From positions 124,001 to 188,000 of the forward strand of contig NZ_FXTA01000001.1 of assembly GCF_900182645.1 (NCBI RefSeq): a stretch of 64,000 bases of DNA. Direction: 5' to 3'. Within the stretch, counting starts at the first letter, position 1. Each line of letters begins with the position of its first letter. Shown here piece by piece: positions 45,386 through 53,058 of the stretch. Made by a program: the position numbers and the translations under genes. The stretch comes from Flavobacterium resistens. GTDB taxonomy: Bacteria; Bacteroidota; Bacteroidia; Flavobacteriales; Flavobacteriaceae. The notes beneath the pieces were generated by a model. The model was given only the letters and a program-made list of their open reading frames with translations, was not told where the DNA came from and made no database searches.

Positions 45386-45784
45386 TTAATATAATTTATC
45401 TGAATTCGTATTTAATAAACCTATAAATTCTTCAAATGTTTCACATACTTTTTCGTTTGTAGTATTCATGAAAATTCCATTTCTGCTCTTCATAAACCCC
45501 ATCGAATGAGAATTTATTAAATAATCGCAAAAAGCAATATAATCAAGATTCTGGTCGAATTTAGACTCTTCGTATATTCTTTCTAAAGACCACAATGAAA
45601 ACATATTTTTATTCCATTCAAAATCTACAAATCCGTTTACTTTCAAATAAAAAGATCTAAAGTCTTTTGGAAATTTAAAATTCAATTTCTTTTCAAATTC
45701 TAAAATTAATTCCTCTGAAGCACCAGATTGTAATTTTATATCTGCTTCATTCCAAATAGATATTGTATAATTAAATAAATCCAT
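45386..45784 (-). CDS. SMI1/KNR4 (SUKH) family protein inside the his operon
   Basis: The 132-residue product has the SUKH pattern: LQSGASEELILEFEKKLNFK, then FPKDFRSFYLKVNGF, the conserved 'LP.dyr.f....NG' region. SUKH proteins are often immunity proteins against polymorphic toxins, or of unknown role. No toxin gene is present. ATG at 45784 is chosen; the frame stays open into the heptad repeats up to 45871, but that stretch only encodes repeat-derived FQVSS-type peptides. It sits between hisB and hisH, flanked by the same repeat words in opposite orientations. Confidence 0.75.
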   Translation of the reverse strand: MDLFNYTISIWNEADIKLQSGASEELILEFEKKLNFKFPKDFRSFYLKVNGFVDFEWNKNMFSLWSLERIYEESKFDQNLDYIAFCDYLINSHSMGFMKSRNGIFMNTTNEKVCETFEEFIGLLNTNSDKLY

Positions 45785-45808
45785 TAAAAAATACATTTTA
45801 GACAACCA

Positions 45809-45869
45809 GAAACTTGAAACTTGAAACCTGAAACTTGAAACTTGAAAATTTAAACCTGAAACCTGAAAC
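45809..45869 (+). repeat. GAAACYT heptad tandem repeat
   Basis: Five perfect tandem heptads GAAACTT/GAAACCT (45809-45843) are followed by a degenerate unit and GAAACCTGAAAC. It fills the gap between hisB and the SMI1 gene. On the lower strand a 21-base period encodes a 7-residue repeat (FQVSSFx), so frames run open through it. Confidence 0.85.
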
Positions 45870-45877
45870 AAAATTCT

Positions 45878-47014
45878 TTAAAGCATTCCCTTCGTCGAAG
45901 GCAAAATCATTTTTTCCGTATCTCTTTTTACGGCTACTTTTATTGCTTTCGCGAAAGCTTTAAAGATTGACTCAATTTTGTGATGTTCGTTGATTCCTTC
46001 TGCTTTGATGTTTAAGTTCGCTTTTGCGCCGTCTGTGAATGATTTGAAGAAATGATAAAACATTTCTGTAGGCATTTTACCAACCATTTCACGTTTGAAT
46101 TCCGTTTCCCAGATCAGCCAGTTTCTTCCTCCGAAATCAATTGCAGCTTGCGCTAAACAATCATCCATTGGAAGACAGAAACCGTAGCGCTCAATTCCAA
46201 GTTTGTTTCCTAACGCTTTCGCAAAAACTTCTCCTAAAGCAATTGCTGTATCTTCAATTGTGTGGTGTTCATCCACTTCTAAATCGCCTTTTACTGTGAT
46301 TTCTAAGTCCATTTGACCGTGACGTGAGATTTGATCTAACATATGGTCGAAAAACGCAATTCCCGTGTCGATTTTACTTTTTCCTGTTCCGTCAAGATTT
46401 AAATTGATGTAAATATCGGTTTCGTTGGTTTTACGAGTGATTGAAGCTGAACGCGCTTCTAATTTCAAAAATTCATAAATTGTCTTCCAATCCATTGATT
46501 GTAAAACAATTGTTTCGTCTAATTCCTCACGTTTTGATGAAATTTCATTACTTCCAATTCCATCCGTATTATTCATGAAAATCGCTTTAGCACCAAGATT
46601 TTTGGCCAATTCAACATCTGTTAAACGATCTCCTAAAACAAAAGAATTAGCCAAATCATATTCTGGATTATTCAAATATTTAGTCAACATTCCTGTTCTT
46701 GGTTTGCGTGTTGGTGCATTTTCTTCCGGAAAAGTTCTGTCGACAAAGATTTCATCAAACAAAACGCCTTCGTTTTCAAAAGCTCTTAAAATGAAATTTT
46801 GTGTTGGCCAAAACGTATCTTCAGGAAAACTATCCGTTCCTAATCCGTCTTGATTAGTTACCATTGCTAGTTCGTAATCTAATTCGTTAGCAATTTTAGC
46901 CAAATATTGAAAAGCTTTCGGATAAAATTCTAATTTATCTAAACTGTCTAATTGGTAATTTTCTGGTTCTAAAACAATCGTTCCGTCACGATCGATAAAA
47001 AGTACTTTTTTCAT
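45878..47014 (-). CDS. hisB: bifunctional histidinol-phosphatase / IGP dehydratase
   Basis: The 378-residue protein joins an N-terminal HAD phosphatase (FIDRDGT, Asp8 and Asp10; residues 1-165) to a C-terminal imidazole glycerol phosphate dehydratase (about 185-378, metal His in [15 protein letters not shown] and [12 protein letters not shown]). It does two steps, dehydration and the later dephosphorylation. Confidence 0.96.
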   Translation of the reverse strand: MKKVLFIDRDGTIVLEPENYQLDSLDKLEFYPKAFQYLAKIANELDYELAMVTNQDGLGTDSFPEDTFWPTQNFILRAFENEGVLFDEIFVDRTFPEENAPTRKPRTGMLTKYLNNPEYDLANSFVLGDRLTDVELAKNLGAKAIFMNNTDGIGSNEISSKREELDETIVLQSMDWKTIYEFLKLEARSASITRKTNETDIYINLNLDGTGKSKIDTGIAFFDHMLDQISRHGQMDLEITVKGDLEVDEHHTIEDTAIALGEVFAKALGNKLGIERYGFCLPMDDCLAQAAIDFGGRNWLIWETEFKREMVGKMPTEMFYHFFKSFTDGAKANLNIKAEGINEHHKIESIFKAFAKAIKVAVKRDTEKMILPSTKGML

Positions 47015-47098
47015 ATATTATATTTTTTTTCCGCCACGAATTCACGAATTATATTGAATCATTCTGGCAGAATAACTTTGTGTTCTTTGCGGTTAAAT

Positions 47099-48148
47099 CT
47101 AGTTCAACAACTTTAATTCTTTAATAACAACAGCATTTTCTTCTTCAGTTCCAATCGTAAAACGAAGACAATTTTCACATAAAGGCTGTGTAGTTCTATT
47201 ACGAATTACGATTCCTTTTTCTATTAATTGATTGTATCTTTTATTTGCGTCATCTACTTTTGCCAGAATAAAATTGGCTTCAGTAGGATAGACTTTTTCC
47301 ACAAAACTAACTTCAAGTAAAACTTTAAGTAATTCTTCTCTCTGCTCAATAATAGAAGCAATTTCTCTTTTTATTTTTTCAGAATCTTTTAAACGTTCGA
47401 TTGCTCTTTGCTGTGTTAATTCGTTTACATTATAAGGTGGTTTGATTTTATTTAAAACCGAAATAACAGCTTCAGATGCATAACAAATTCCTAAACGAAT
47501 TCCAGCCAAACCATAGGCTTTCGAAAGCGTTTGTGTAATCACCAAATTTGGATACGCATCAATTTCTGCCAGCCAGCTTTCCTTCTCCGAAAAATCTATA
47601 TAAGCTTCATCAATTACTACTAAACCTTTAAAGTTTTGCAATAATTTCACCACACATTCATCTGAAAAAGAATTTCCGGTTGGATTGTTTGGCGAGCACA
47701 AAAAGATGATTTTTGTATTCTCGTCAACTGCTTCCAGAATTTTTTCAACTTGTGGCTGAAAATCTGTTGTCAGTAAAATTTCTCGATTTTCAATTGCGTT
47801 AATATTTGCCAAAACACCATACATTCCGTAGGTTGGCGGCAATGAAATAATATTATCTTTATTAGGTTCGCAAAAAGCTCTGAAAAGCAAGTCCAAAACT
47901 TCGTCACTTCCGTTTCCTAATAAAATCTGACTTTGTTTTGTTAAATTATTTTTAGCCAAAATCGCTTTAACCGAATTCTGTTGTGGATCAGGATAACGAT
48001 TTACGCCATTTTGAAACGGATTTTCATTCGCATCCAAAAAAATCATTTCGGCTGTATCAAAATCTTCAAATTCATCTCTTGCCGACGAATAAGGTTTTAA
48101 TGTTTTGACGTTTTCACGTGTTATTGTATTTATATCGAAAGTACTCAT
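47099..48148 (-). CDS. hisC: histidinol-phosphate aminotransferase
   Basis: The 349-residue class I/II aminotransferase has the PLP Lys210 in TQTLSKAYGLAGIRLG, plus SPNNPTGN and an Asp-Glu-Ala-Tyr (VIDEAYIDF). It transaminates imidazole acetol phosphate. Fits the normal length of HisC. Confidence 0.96.
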   Translation of the reverse strand: MSTFDINTITRENVKTLKPYSSARDEFEDFDTAEMIFLDANENPFQNGVNRYPDPQQNSVKAILAKNNLTKQSQILLGNGSDEVLDLLFRAFCEPNKDNIISLPPTYGMYGVLANINAIENREILLTTDFQPQVEKILEAVDENTKIIFLCSPNNPTGNSFSDECVVKLLQNFKGLVVIDEAYIDFSEKESWLAEIDAYPNLVITQTLSKAYGLAGIRLGICYASEAVISVLNKIKPPYNVNELTQQRAIERLKDSEKIKREIASIIEQREELLKVLLEVSFVEKVYPTEANFILAKVDDANKRYNQLIEKGIVIRNRTTQPLCENCLRFTIGTEEENAVVIKELKLLN

Positions 48149-48162
48149 TGCTTTATTTTTTT

Positions 48163-48222
48163 AAGAAGTAAGAACCAAGACAAAAAAATCTTTTAAAATC
48201 TTGTTTTTTGCTCTTTCTTCTT
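48163..48222. repeat. imperfect inverted repeat, hisD-hisC gap
   Basis: AAGAAGTAAGAACCAAGA (48163-48180) is roughly complementary to TCTTG...CTCTTTCTTCTT (about 48199-48222), forming an imperfect purine/pyrimidine hairpin. Confidence 0.55.
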
Positions 48223-48233
48223 CCTTTTGTCTT

Positions 48234-49517
48234 TTATTTTAAACTCTCCAATCTCAACGTTACAGCATTCTTATGCGCTTGTAAACCTTCGGCTTCAGCC
48301 ATAGCTTCAATTGCTTTTCCGATATTCTGAATTCCGATTTTAGATATTTTTTGAAATGTCATCGATTTCATAAAACTATCCAGATTTACACCACTATAAT
48401 TTTTAGCATAACCATTTGTTGGAAGTGTATGATTTGTCCCCGAAGCATAATCTCCGGCACTTTCCGGCGTATAATTTCCAATGAAAACTGAACCTGCATT
48501 TACGATTCCGTTACAATAGAAATCATCATATTCAGAACAAATTATAAAGTGCTCAGGACCATATTCATTAATTAAATCCAAAGCAATTTGATCATTTTCG
48601 ACATAAATTAATTTCGAGTTTTCGATGGCTTTTTCTGCAATGGCTTTTCTCGGAAGAACTTCTAACTGAGATTGTATTTCTTCTTCAACATCAGAAATCA
48701 GTTTTCTAGAAGTCGAAACTAAAATCACCTGACTATCTGTTCCATGTTCTGCCTGAGATAATAAATCCGAAGCAACAAAAGCCGGAACTGCCGTATCATC
48801 AGCTACAATTAATAATTCTGAAGGTCCTGCCGGCATATCAATTGCAACACCAAATTGTGTCGCCAACTGTTTCGCCACCGTTACAAACTGATTTCCTGGT
48901 CCGAATATTTTATACACTTTCGGAATAGATTGTGTCCCAAAAGTCATCCCTGCAATAGCCTGAATTCCACCAACTTTTAAAATTTTTGTTACACCGCATA
49001 AATTTGCTGCATATAAAATTGCCGGATTAATTTTTCCTTTTTTGTCTGGGGGAGAACATAAAACAATTTCTTTGCAACCTGCAATTTCTGCAGGAACAGC
49101 CAACATTAAAACGGTTGAAAACAAAGGCGCAGTTCCGCCCGGAATGTATAAACCAATTTTCTGAATTGGTCTTTTTTCCTGCCAGCAGTTTACTCCTTCA
49201 ACGGTTTCAACTTCAATTCTATCCGTTTTCTGCGCTCTGTGAAATTTATAAATGTTATCTTTTGCTAACTGAATTGCTTCTTTCAATTCATTCGGAATCA
49301 ATTCGATTGCTTCATTTATTTCTTCTAAAGAAACTTCATAATTATCTTGTGAAATACCATCAAAAATTGAAGTATATTTAGCTACAGCTTCATCTCCTTT
49401 TTTCTGTACTTCTCTGAAAATTTCTTTTACCGTAACCTCAATATCATCAATAGTTTGGGTTGGTCTTTTTAATATATCTGACCAGATTTCTTGTTTTGGG
49501 CTATCTATTTTATTCAT
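48234..49517 (-). CDS. hisD: histidinol dehydrogenase
   Basis: The 427-residue protein contains the zinc/catalytic signatures MPAGPSELLIVADD, LSQAEHGTDSQ, NEYGPEHFII and SAGDYASGTNHTLPT. It makes histidine from histidinol in two NAD-dependent oxidations. 102 bp after hisG. Confidence 0.97.
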   Translation of the reverse strand: MNKIDSPKQEIWSDILKRPTQTIDDIEVTVKEIFREVQKKGDEAVAKYTSIFDGISQDNYEVSLEEINEAIELIPNELKEAIQLAKDNIYKFHRAQKTDRIEVETVEGVNCWQEKRPIQKIGLYIPGGTAPLFSTVLMLAVPAEIAGCKEIVLCSPPDKKGKINPAILYAANLCGVTKILKVGGIQAIAGMTFGTQSIPKVYKIFGPGNQFVTVAKQLATQFGVAIDMPAGPSELLIVADDTAVPAFVASDLLSQAEHGTDSQVILVSTSRKLISDVEEEIQSQLEVLPRKAIAEKAIENSKLIYVENDQIALDLINEYGPEHFIICSEYDDFYCNGIVNAGSVFIGNYTPESAGDYASGTNHTLPTNGYAKNYSGVNLDSFMKSMTFQKISKIGIQNIGKAIEAMAEAEGLQAHKNAVTLRLESLK

Positions 49518-49525
49518 TTTTTTAT

Positions 49526-49608
49526 GCTTTATGCTATAAGCTATAGGCTTTAAGCTTTCCTTACTTTATATTTTTTCGGCTTAAAGCTTACTGCCTAAAG
49601 CCTAAAGC
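49526..49608. repeat. imperfect 30-bp inverted repeat, hisG-hisD gap
   Basis: The arms (49526-49555 and 49579-49608) match at 24 of 30 positions when one is complemented; the ends GCTTTA and GGCTTTAAGC-like words are the most exact. The words GCTTTAGGC and CCTAAAGC repeat in tandem. Loop of 23 T-rich bases. Confidence 0.8.
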
Positions 49609-49619
49609 GGACGTAAGTC

Positions 49620-50477
49620 CTAAAGAACCATTTTCTCAATTGGACAAACCAGAATTCCTTCTGCACCAACTTCTTTTAATTGATCGATTACATCCCAAAA
49701 AGTATCTTTATCAATTACAGAGTGAACACTACTCCAGCCTTCTTGTGCCAATGGAAGAACCGTTAAACTTCTTAAAACCGGAAGAATTTTTCCAACAGCA
49801 TCAATTTTATCATTTGGAACGTTCATCAGAATATATTTTGAGTTTCTGGCACGCAAAACTGCCTGAATTCTAAACTTTAAAGTATCAATGTGTTTTTGGA
49901 TTTCTGGAGAAACTTTTGGAGAAACTGCTAAAACTGCCTCACTTTTTAAGATTACTTCAACTTCTTTTAAGTTGTTTTTGAATAATGTACTTCCGCTTGA
50001 AACAATATCAACAATTGCATCGGCAAGACCAATGTTTGGTGCAATTTCTACAGAACCCGAAATTTGGTGAATATCGACTTTTAAACCAAATTTACTGAAA
50101 TATTCGTTAACCGTATTTGGGTAAGAAGTAGCAATACGCAAACCTGCCAAATCTTGTACTGAATTATAGTCAAATGTTTTAGGGACCGCTACAGAAACTT
50201 TGCATTTTGAGAAACCTAATTTCTGAACGACTTCAATTCCTTTTCCTTTTTCTACCAAAAGATTGTCGCCAACAATAGCTAAATCTACAACACCATCAAT
50301 TAGATATTGAGGAATATCTGAATTTCTAAGATACAAAACTTCAAGTGGAAAATTCGAAGCTTCGGCTTTTAATTGGTCGATTCCGTTGTTGATTGAGATA
50401 CCGCAGTCTTTTAGGATCTGAATGCTATCTTCGTTTAAACGACCTGATTTTTGAATTGCAATTTTTAAAGTACTCAT
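49620..50477 (-). CDS. hisG: ATP phosphoribosyltransferase, long form
   Basis: The 285-residue protein is the long HisG, which does not need HisZ: catalytic part with DLAIVGDNLLVE and IVSSGSTL, and a C-terminal ACT-like regulatory domain (about 210-285, VLRSLTVLP-like and GAEGILVCPIEKMVL) that gives histidine feedback. First gene of the operon, directly after the attenuator. Confidence 0.96.
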   Translation of the reverse strand: MSTLKIAIQKSGRLNEDSIQILKDCGISINNGIDQLKAEASNFPLEVLYLRNSDIPQYLIDGVVDLAIVGDNLLVEKGKGIEVVQKLGFSKCKVSVAVPKTFDYNSVQDLAGLRIATSYPNTVNEYFSKFGLKVDIHQISGSVEIAPNIGLADAIVDIVSSGSTLFKNNLKEVEVILKSEAVLAVSPKVSPEIQKHIDTLKFRIQAVLRARNSKYILMNVPNDKIDAVGKILPVLRSLTVLPLAQEGWSSVHSVIDKDTFWDVIDQLKEVGAEGILVCPIEKMVL

Positions 50478-50522
50478 TTTTTAGTTGTTTGTTTGATTAA
50501 TAGTTTGAGTACAAAGAATTGG

Positions 50523-50558
50523 TATAAAAAAACCCGTTTGATGTACTCAAACGGGTTT
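50523..50558 (-). terminator. his attenuator terminator
   Basis: On the lower strand AAACCCGTTTGA, a 5-base loop, TCAAACGGGTTT and then at least seven Ts (50530-50541 with 50547-50558). Alternative: CTCAAGCG in the leader (50596-50603) pairs with CGTTTGAG in the 5' arm, through eight pairs with one G-U, preventing the terminator. Confidence 0.9.
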
Positions 50559-50586
50559 TAAAATATGATGATTTACACACATACCA

Positions 50587-50646
50587 TTAACACATCGCTT
50601 GAGAGCAATAATGAAAATGATGATGATGTAATTGATTTGAAATCAT
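50587..50646 (-). CDS. hisL: his operon leader peptide
   Basis: A 19-codon lower-strand frame encodes MISNQLHHHHFHYCSQAMC, with five His among six consecutive codons (7-12). It begins 36 bases after the -7 element and ends 28 bases before the terminator hairpin. Codons after the His run (TCT CAA GCG) form the antiterminator strand, which is the classical arrangement: ribosome stalling at His codons would free them to pair. The frame is open further upstream, but the promoter lies inside that part, so only the start at 50646 is reasonable. Confidence 0.92.
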   Translation of the reverse strand: MISNQLHHHHFHYCSQAMC

Positions 50647-50681
50647 TGTTTGGTTTGTTTTATAATTCTTTGATTCGGTTG

Positions 50682-50713
50682 CAAATATACTAGTTAATTT
50701 CATAAAAAAGCAA
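50682..50713 (-). promoter_or_regulatory. his operon promoter (-7 and -33)
   Basis: On the lower strand TATATTTG (50682-50689) matches TAnnTTTG and TTG (50711-50713) lies 21 bases further upstream. It is placed 36 bases before the leader ATG. Confidence 0.7.
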
Positions 50714-50802
50714 TTTTTAATATAACTTAACGATAGTTTATTGTTAAATAAAAATTGAAGTGCCGTTTTCACTGCCGATTTTTTATTTACTACAACGTTT
50801 TC

Positions 50803-52188
50803 TTATTTATCATTAAAAGTTAAAAATACAGTTGTTCCGACATTTAATTCACTTTCAATTTTAAATTTGATATCCAATAATTCTGTGGTTCTTTTTACAA
50901 TAGACAATCCTAGTCCAGTTCCTTTAATTTCAGGATGATCCGTAGAATTTGATCTAAAAAACGGACTCGAAATTAATTCTAAATCACCTTTTGCAATTCC
51001 TATTCCGTTGTCTGTAATTTTACATATTGTTTTACCATTTTGCTTTAAAAGTAAAATTGAAATATGACCGCCTTTGTCTGTATACTTTAATGCATTCGAA
51101 ATAATATTTCTTATAATAGTTATTACCAAAAAAGTATCAGACTGAATATAACAATCTGCAACAGCATCAAATTTTACATCTATTTTTTTTGCATTTATCT
51201 TCTCCGAATTCAACGTCAGAGCATCCAGAATTAACGAATTCAAATAAACCGACTCTGTATTAATATTCTGTTTTTGATTCTCAAAACGCGCCATTAAAAG
51301 CAGCTGATCTACAAGTGCATTTAAATGGTCAACCTCATTTATACAATAGTTTATTTTTTCTTCATATTCTTTATTGTCACGAGGTTTGCGAATCAATACT
51401 TCAAGTGTTCCTTTAATTACAGTTAAAGGCGTTCGGAGTTCATGCGAAGCATCAGAAGTAAACTGTTTTTCGCGCTCAATCGCATCTTCAATTCGGTTTA
51501 ATAAATTGTTTATTGTTTTTGAAAGTGTAAATAATTCATCGCGTGTTTTTGGCAATGGAATTCGGGCTTTCAGATTGTCTTTTGTAATTATTCGGGATGT
51601 ATTTATGATCGCATTAATTGGTTTTATACTTCGTCCGGCAAAAAAACGGGCAATTAAAAATAATAACACTAAAATAATTGGAAACGCAATTAACAAAGTA
51701 TCAAGAAGATTTTTTAATACTTTGGCCGAATCTGACAATGACATTGCAATAATCAAATAACCTATTCTTTTTGATTTCACATGAAGTGGAATCTGAATCT
51801 GTCTGATTTTGCTCCCTAATAAATGGGTATCAAATAATTCATAGTGCTCTTTACTTTCATGATAAACCAGTTTTTCATTTTTTAAGTTGGGTGATTTTTC
51901 GATTATTTTTTTATTCAAATCCAAAAACTGAACAAAAACCGGATTTACATCAACAGAATTGTGCTCCCGTTCTTCCCATTCTTCAGCATCCATGAAAATC
52001 ACTTTCTTCTTTTCCATTCTGATTTCTTTCAAGTGATCCTGAATTTCAATCATCAAATTTTCATCAATGTGCTTATAAACAGTGAATTTTACTGTAGAAT
52101 ATGTTGCTGAGAAAACCACTAAAATCAACAAACCTGTTGTAATAATATAGTTTAAGGCAATTCTGTTTTTAAAAGATAATTGTGCCAT
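50803..52188 (-). CDS. sensor histidine kinase
   Basis: The 461-residue protein has two membrane segments (about 11-30 and 163-182) flanking a periplasmic sensor of about 130 residues, a HAMP linker, HisKA with H249 in SDASHELRTPLT, and HATPase_c motifs (NALKYTDKGG, DNGIGI, GTGLGLSIV). The kinase start follows immediately after the stop of the response regulator gene. The signal is unknown. Confidence 0.93.
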   Translation of the reverse strand: MAQLSFKNRIALNYIITTGLLILVVFSATYSTVKFTVYKHIDENLMIEIQDHLKEIRMEKKKVIFMDAEEWEEREHNSVDVNPVFVQFLDLNKKIIEKSPNLKNEKLVYHESKEHYELFDTHLLGSKIRQIQIPLHVKSKRIGYLIIAMSLSDSAKVLKNLLDTLLIAFPIILVLLFLIARFFAGRSIKPINAIINTSRIITKDNLKARIPLPKTRDELFTLSKTINNLLNRIEDAIEREKQFTSDASHELRTPLTVIKGTLEVLIRKPRDNKEYEEKINYCINEVDHLNALVDQLLLMARFENQKQNINTESVYLNSLILDALTLNSEKINAKKIDVKFDAVADCYIQSDTFLVITIIRNIISNALKYTDKGGHISILLLKQNGKTICKITDNGIGIAKGDLELISSPFFRSNSTDHPEIKGTGLGLSIVKRTTELLDIKFKIESELNVGTTVFLTFNDK

Positions 52189-52854
52189 TTATAAGTCGTT
52201 AGCGATATAACCAATTCCGCGAATTGTTTTTATATAATCTTCCTCGATTTTTAAATTGAGTTTTTTTCTAATTGCATTCATAAAAACGTCAATTACTCCA
52301 GTATCATATTCAAAATTAATATCCCAAACATCTTTTAAAATCTGATTTCGAGTACAGACTTTGCCTTTATTCTGAATCAAATAGGTCAATAATTCAAACT
52401 CTCTCTGTGTCAATGAAACTTCTTCGTCATTTTTCAGCACAATATGTTTCGATAAATCAATTTTTATAGTACCCAGCGTTAACTCTTTATCCCCTTTTAC
52501 ATGTCTAAAATGAACTTTAATACGTTCAACAAGCTCTTCAAAACTAAAAGGTTTTTTTATATAATCATTTGCACCTGCTTTTAAGCCAGCAACCGTTTCC
52601 TGAACAGTATCTTTTGCGGTAAGGAAAATTATTGGCGTATGCTGATCCTTGATACGAATGGCTTTGCATAAATCCAATCCGTTAATTTTAGGAAGCATCC
52701 AATCTAACAAAATCAAGTCAAATTGATGATTCTGAATTAATTCGAAGCCTTTTGAACCGTCATTAGCAGTAGTTACCAAATAACCTTCTTCTTCAAGTCC
52801 CTGTTGCAAAAATTGCACAATTCCTAATTCATCTTCAACTATTAAAATATGCAT
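52189..52854 (-). CDS. OmpR-family response regulator
   Basis: The 221-residue protein has a receiver with phospho-acceptor Asp51 (ILLDWMLPK), Lys in FLTAKDT-PFSFEE context, and a C-terminal winged helix (about 125-221, VSLTQREFELLTYLIQNKGK). It precedes its kinase with no gap. Members close to this are often metal- or envelope-responsive, but no target is shown. Confidence 0.94.
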   Translation of the reverse strand: MHILIVEDELGIVQFLQQGLEEEGYLVTTANDGSKGFELIQNHQFDLILLDWMLPKINGLDLCKAIRIKDQHTPIIFLTAKDTVQETVAGLKAGANDYIKKPFSFEELVERIKVHFRHVKGDKELTLGTIKIDLSKHIVLKNDEEVSLTQREFELLTYLIQNKGKVCTRNQILKDVWDINFEYDTGVIDVFMNAIRKKLNLKIEEDYIKTIRGIGYIANDL

Positions 52855-52899
52855 GTATATATAATTTAGATTTTAAATTAATCTCTGTTCTTAGTTTGT

Positions 52900-52907
52900 C
52901 AAAGATA
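52900..52907 (-). promoter_or_regulatory. candidate -7 element for the two-component operon
   Basis: The lower strand reads TATCTTTG, matching TAnnTTTG, 46 bases upstream of the response regulator. No clear -33. Confidence 0.35.
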
Positions 52908-53034
52908 AAAATTTTCGCACTCAGAAATAGTGCTAATGCATTAGAATAAACCAATTTAATCATCTTAAGACAACTTTAAGTTAACACTAAGCAAGGTAAA
53001 AGCATCTCTTCATCTCTTATTCATTAATGCAAAT

Positions 53035-53042
53035 TAATTTTG
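53035..53042 (+). promoter_or_regulatory. candidate -7 element for the sulfatase gene
   Basis: TAATTTTG matches TAnnTTTG 16 bases before the ATG at 53059. No -33 TTG at the right distance. Confidence 0.35.
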
Positions 53043-53058
53043 CATAAAATATAATACC

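Noticed and set aside
45809..45869. GAAACYT heptads considered as a CRISPR-like array
   Set aside because: Units are 7 bp without spacers, and no cas genes are present in the window.
45785..45871. N-terminal extension of the SMI1/KNR4 gene
   Set aside because: The added residues are only FQVSSFx repeats coded by GAAACYT heptads; the SUKH domain needs only the start at 45784.
50647..50772. Upstream extension of the his leader frame
   Set aside because: The -7/-33 promoter of the operon lies inside it, so the transcript starts later.
51374..51760. 128-codon open frame opposite the histidine kinase
   Set aside because: It is antisense to the conserved HAMP and HisKA region and has no start signal or recognisable domain.
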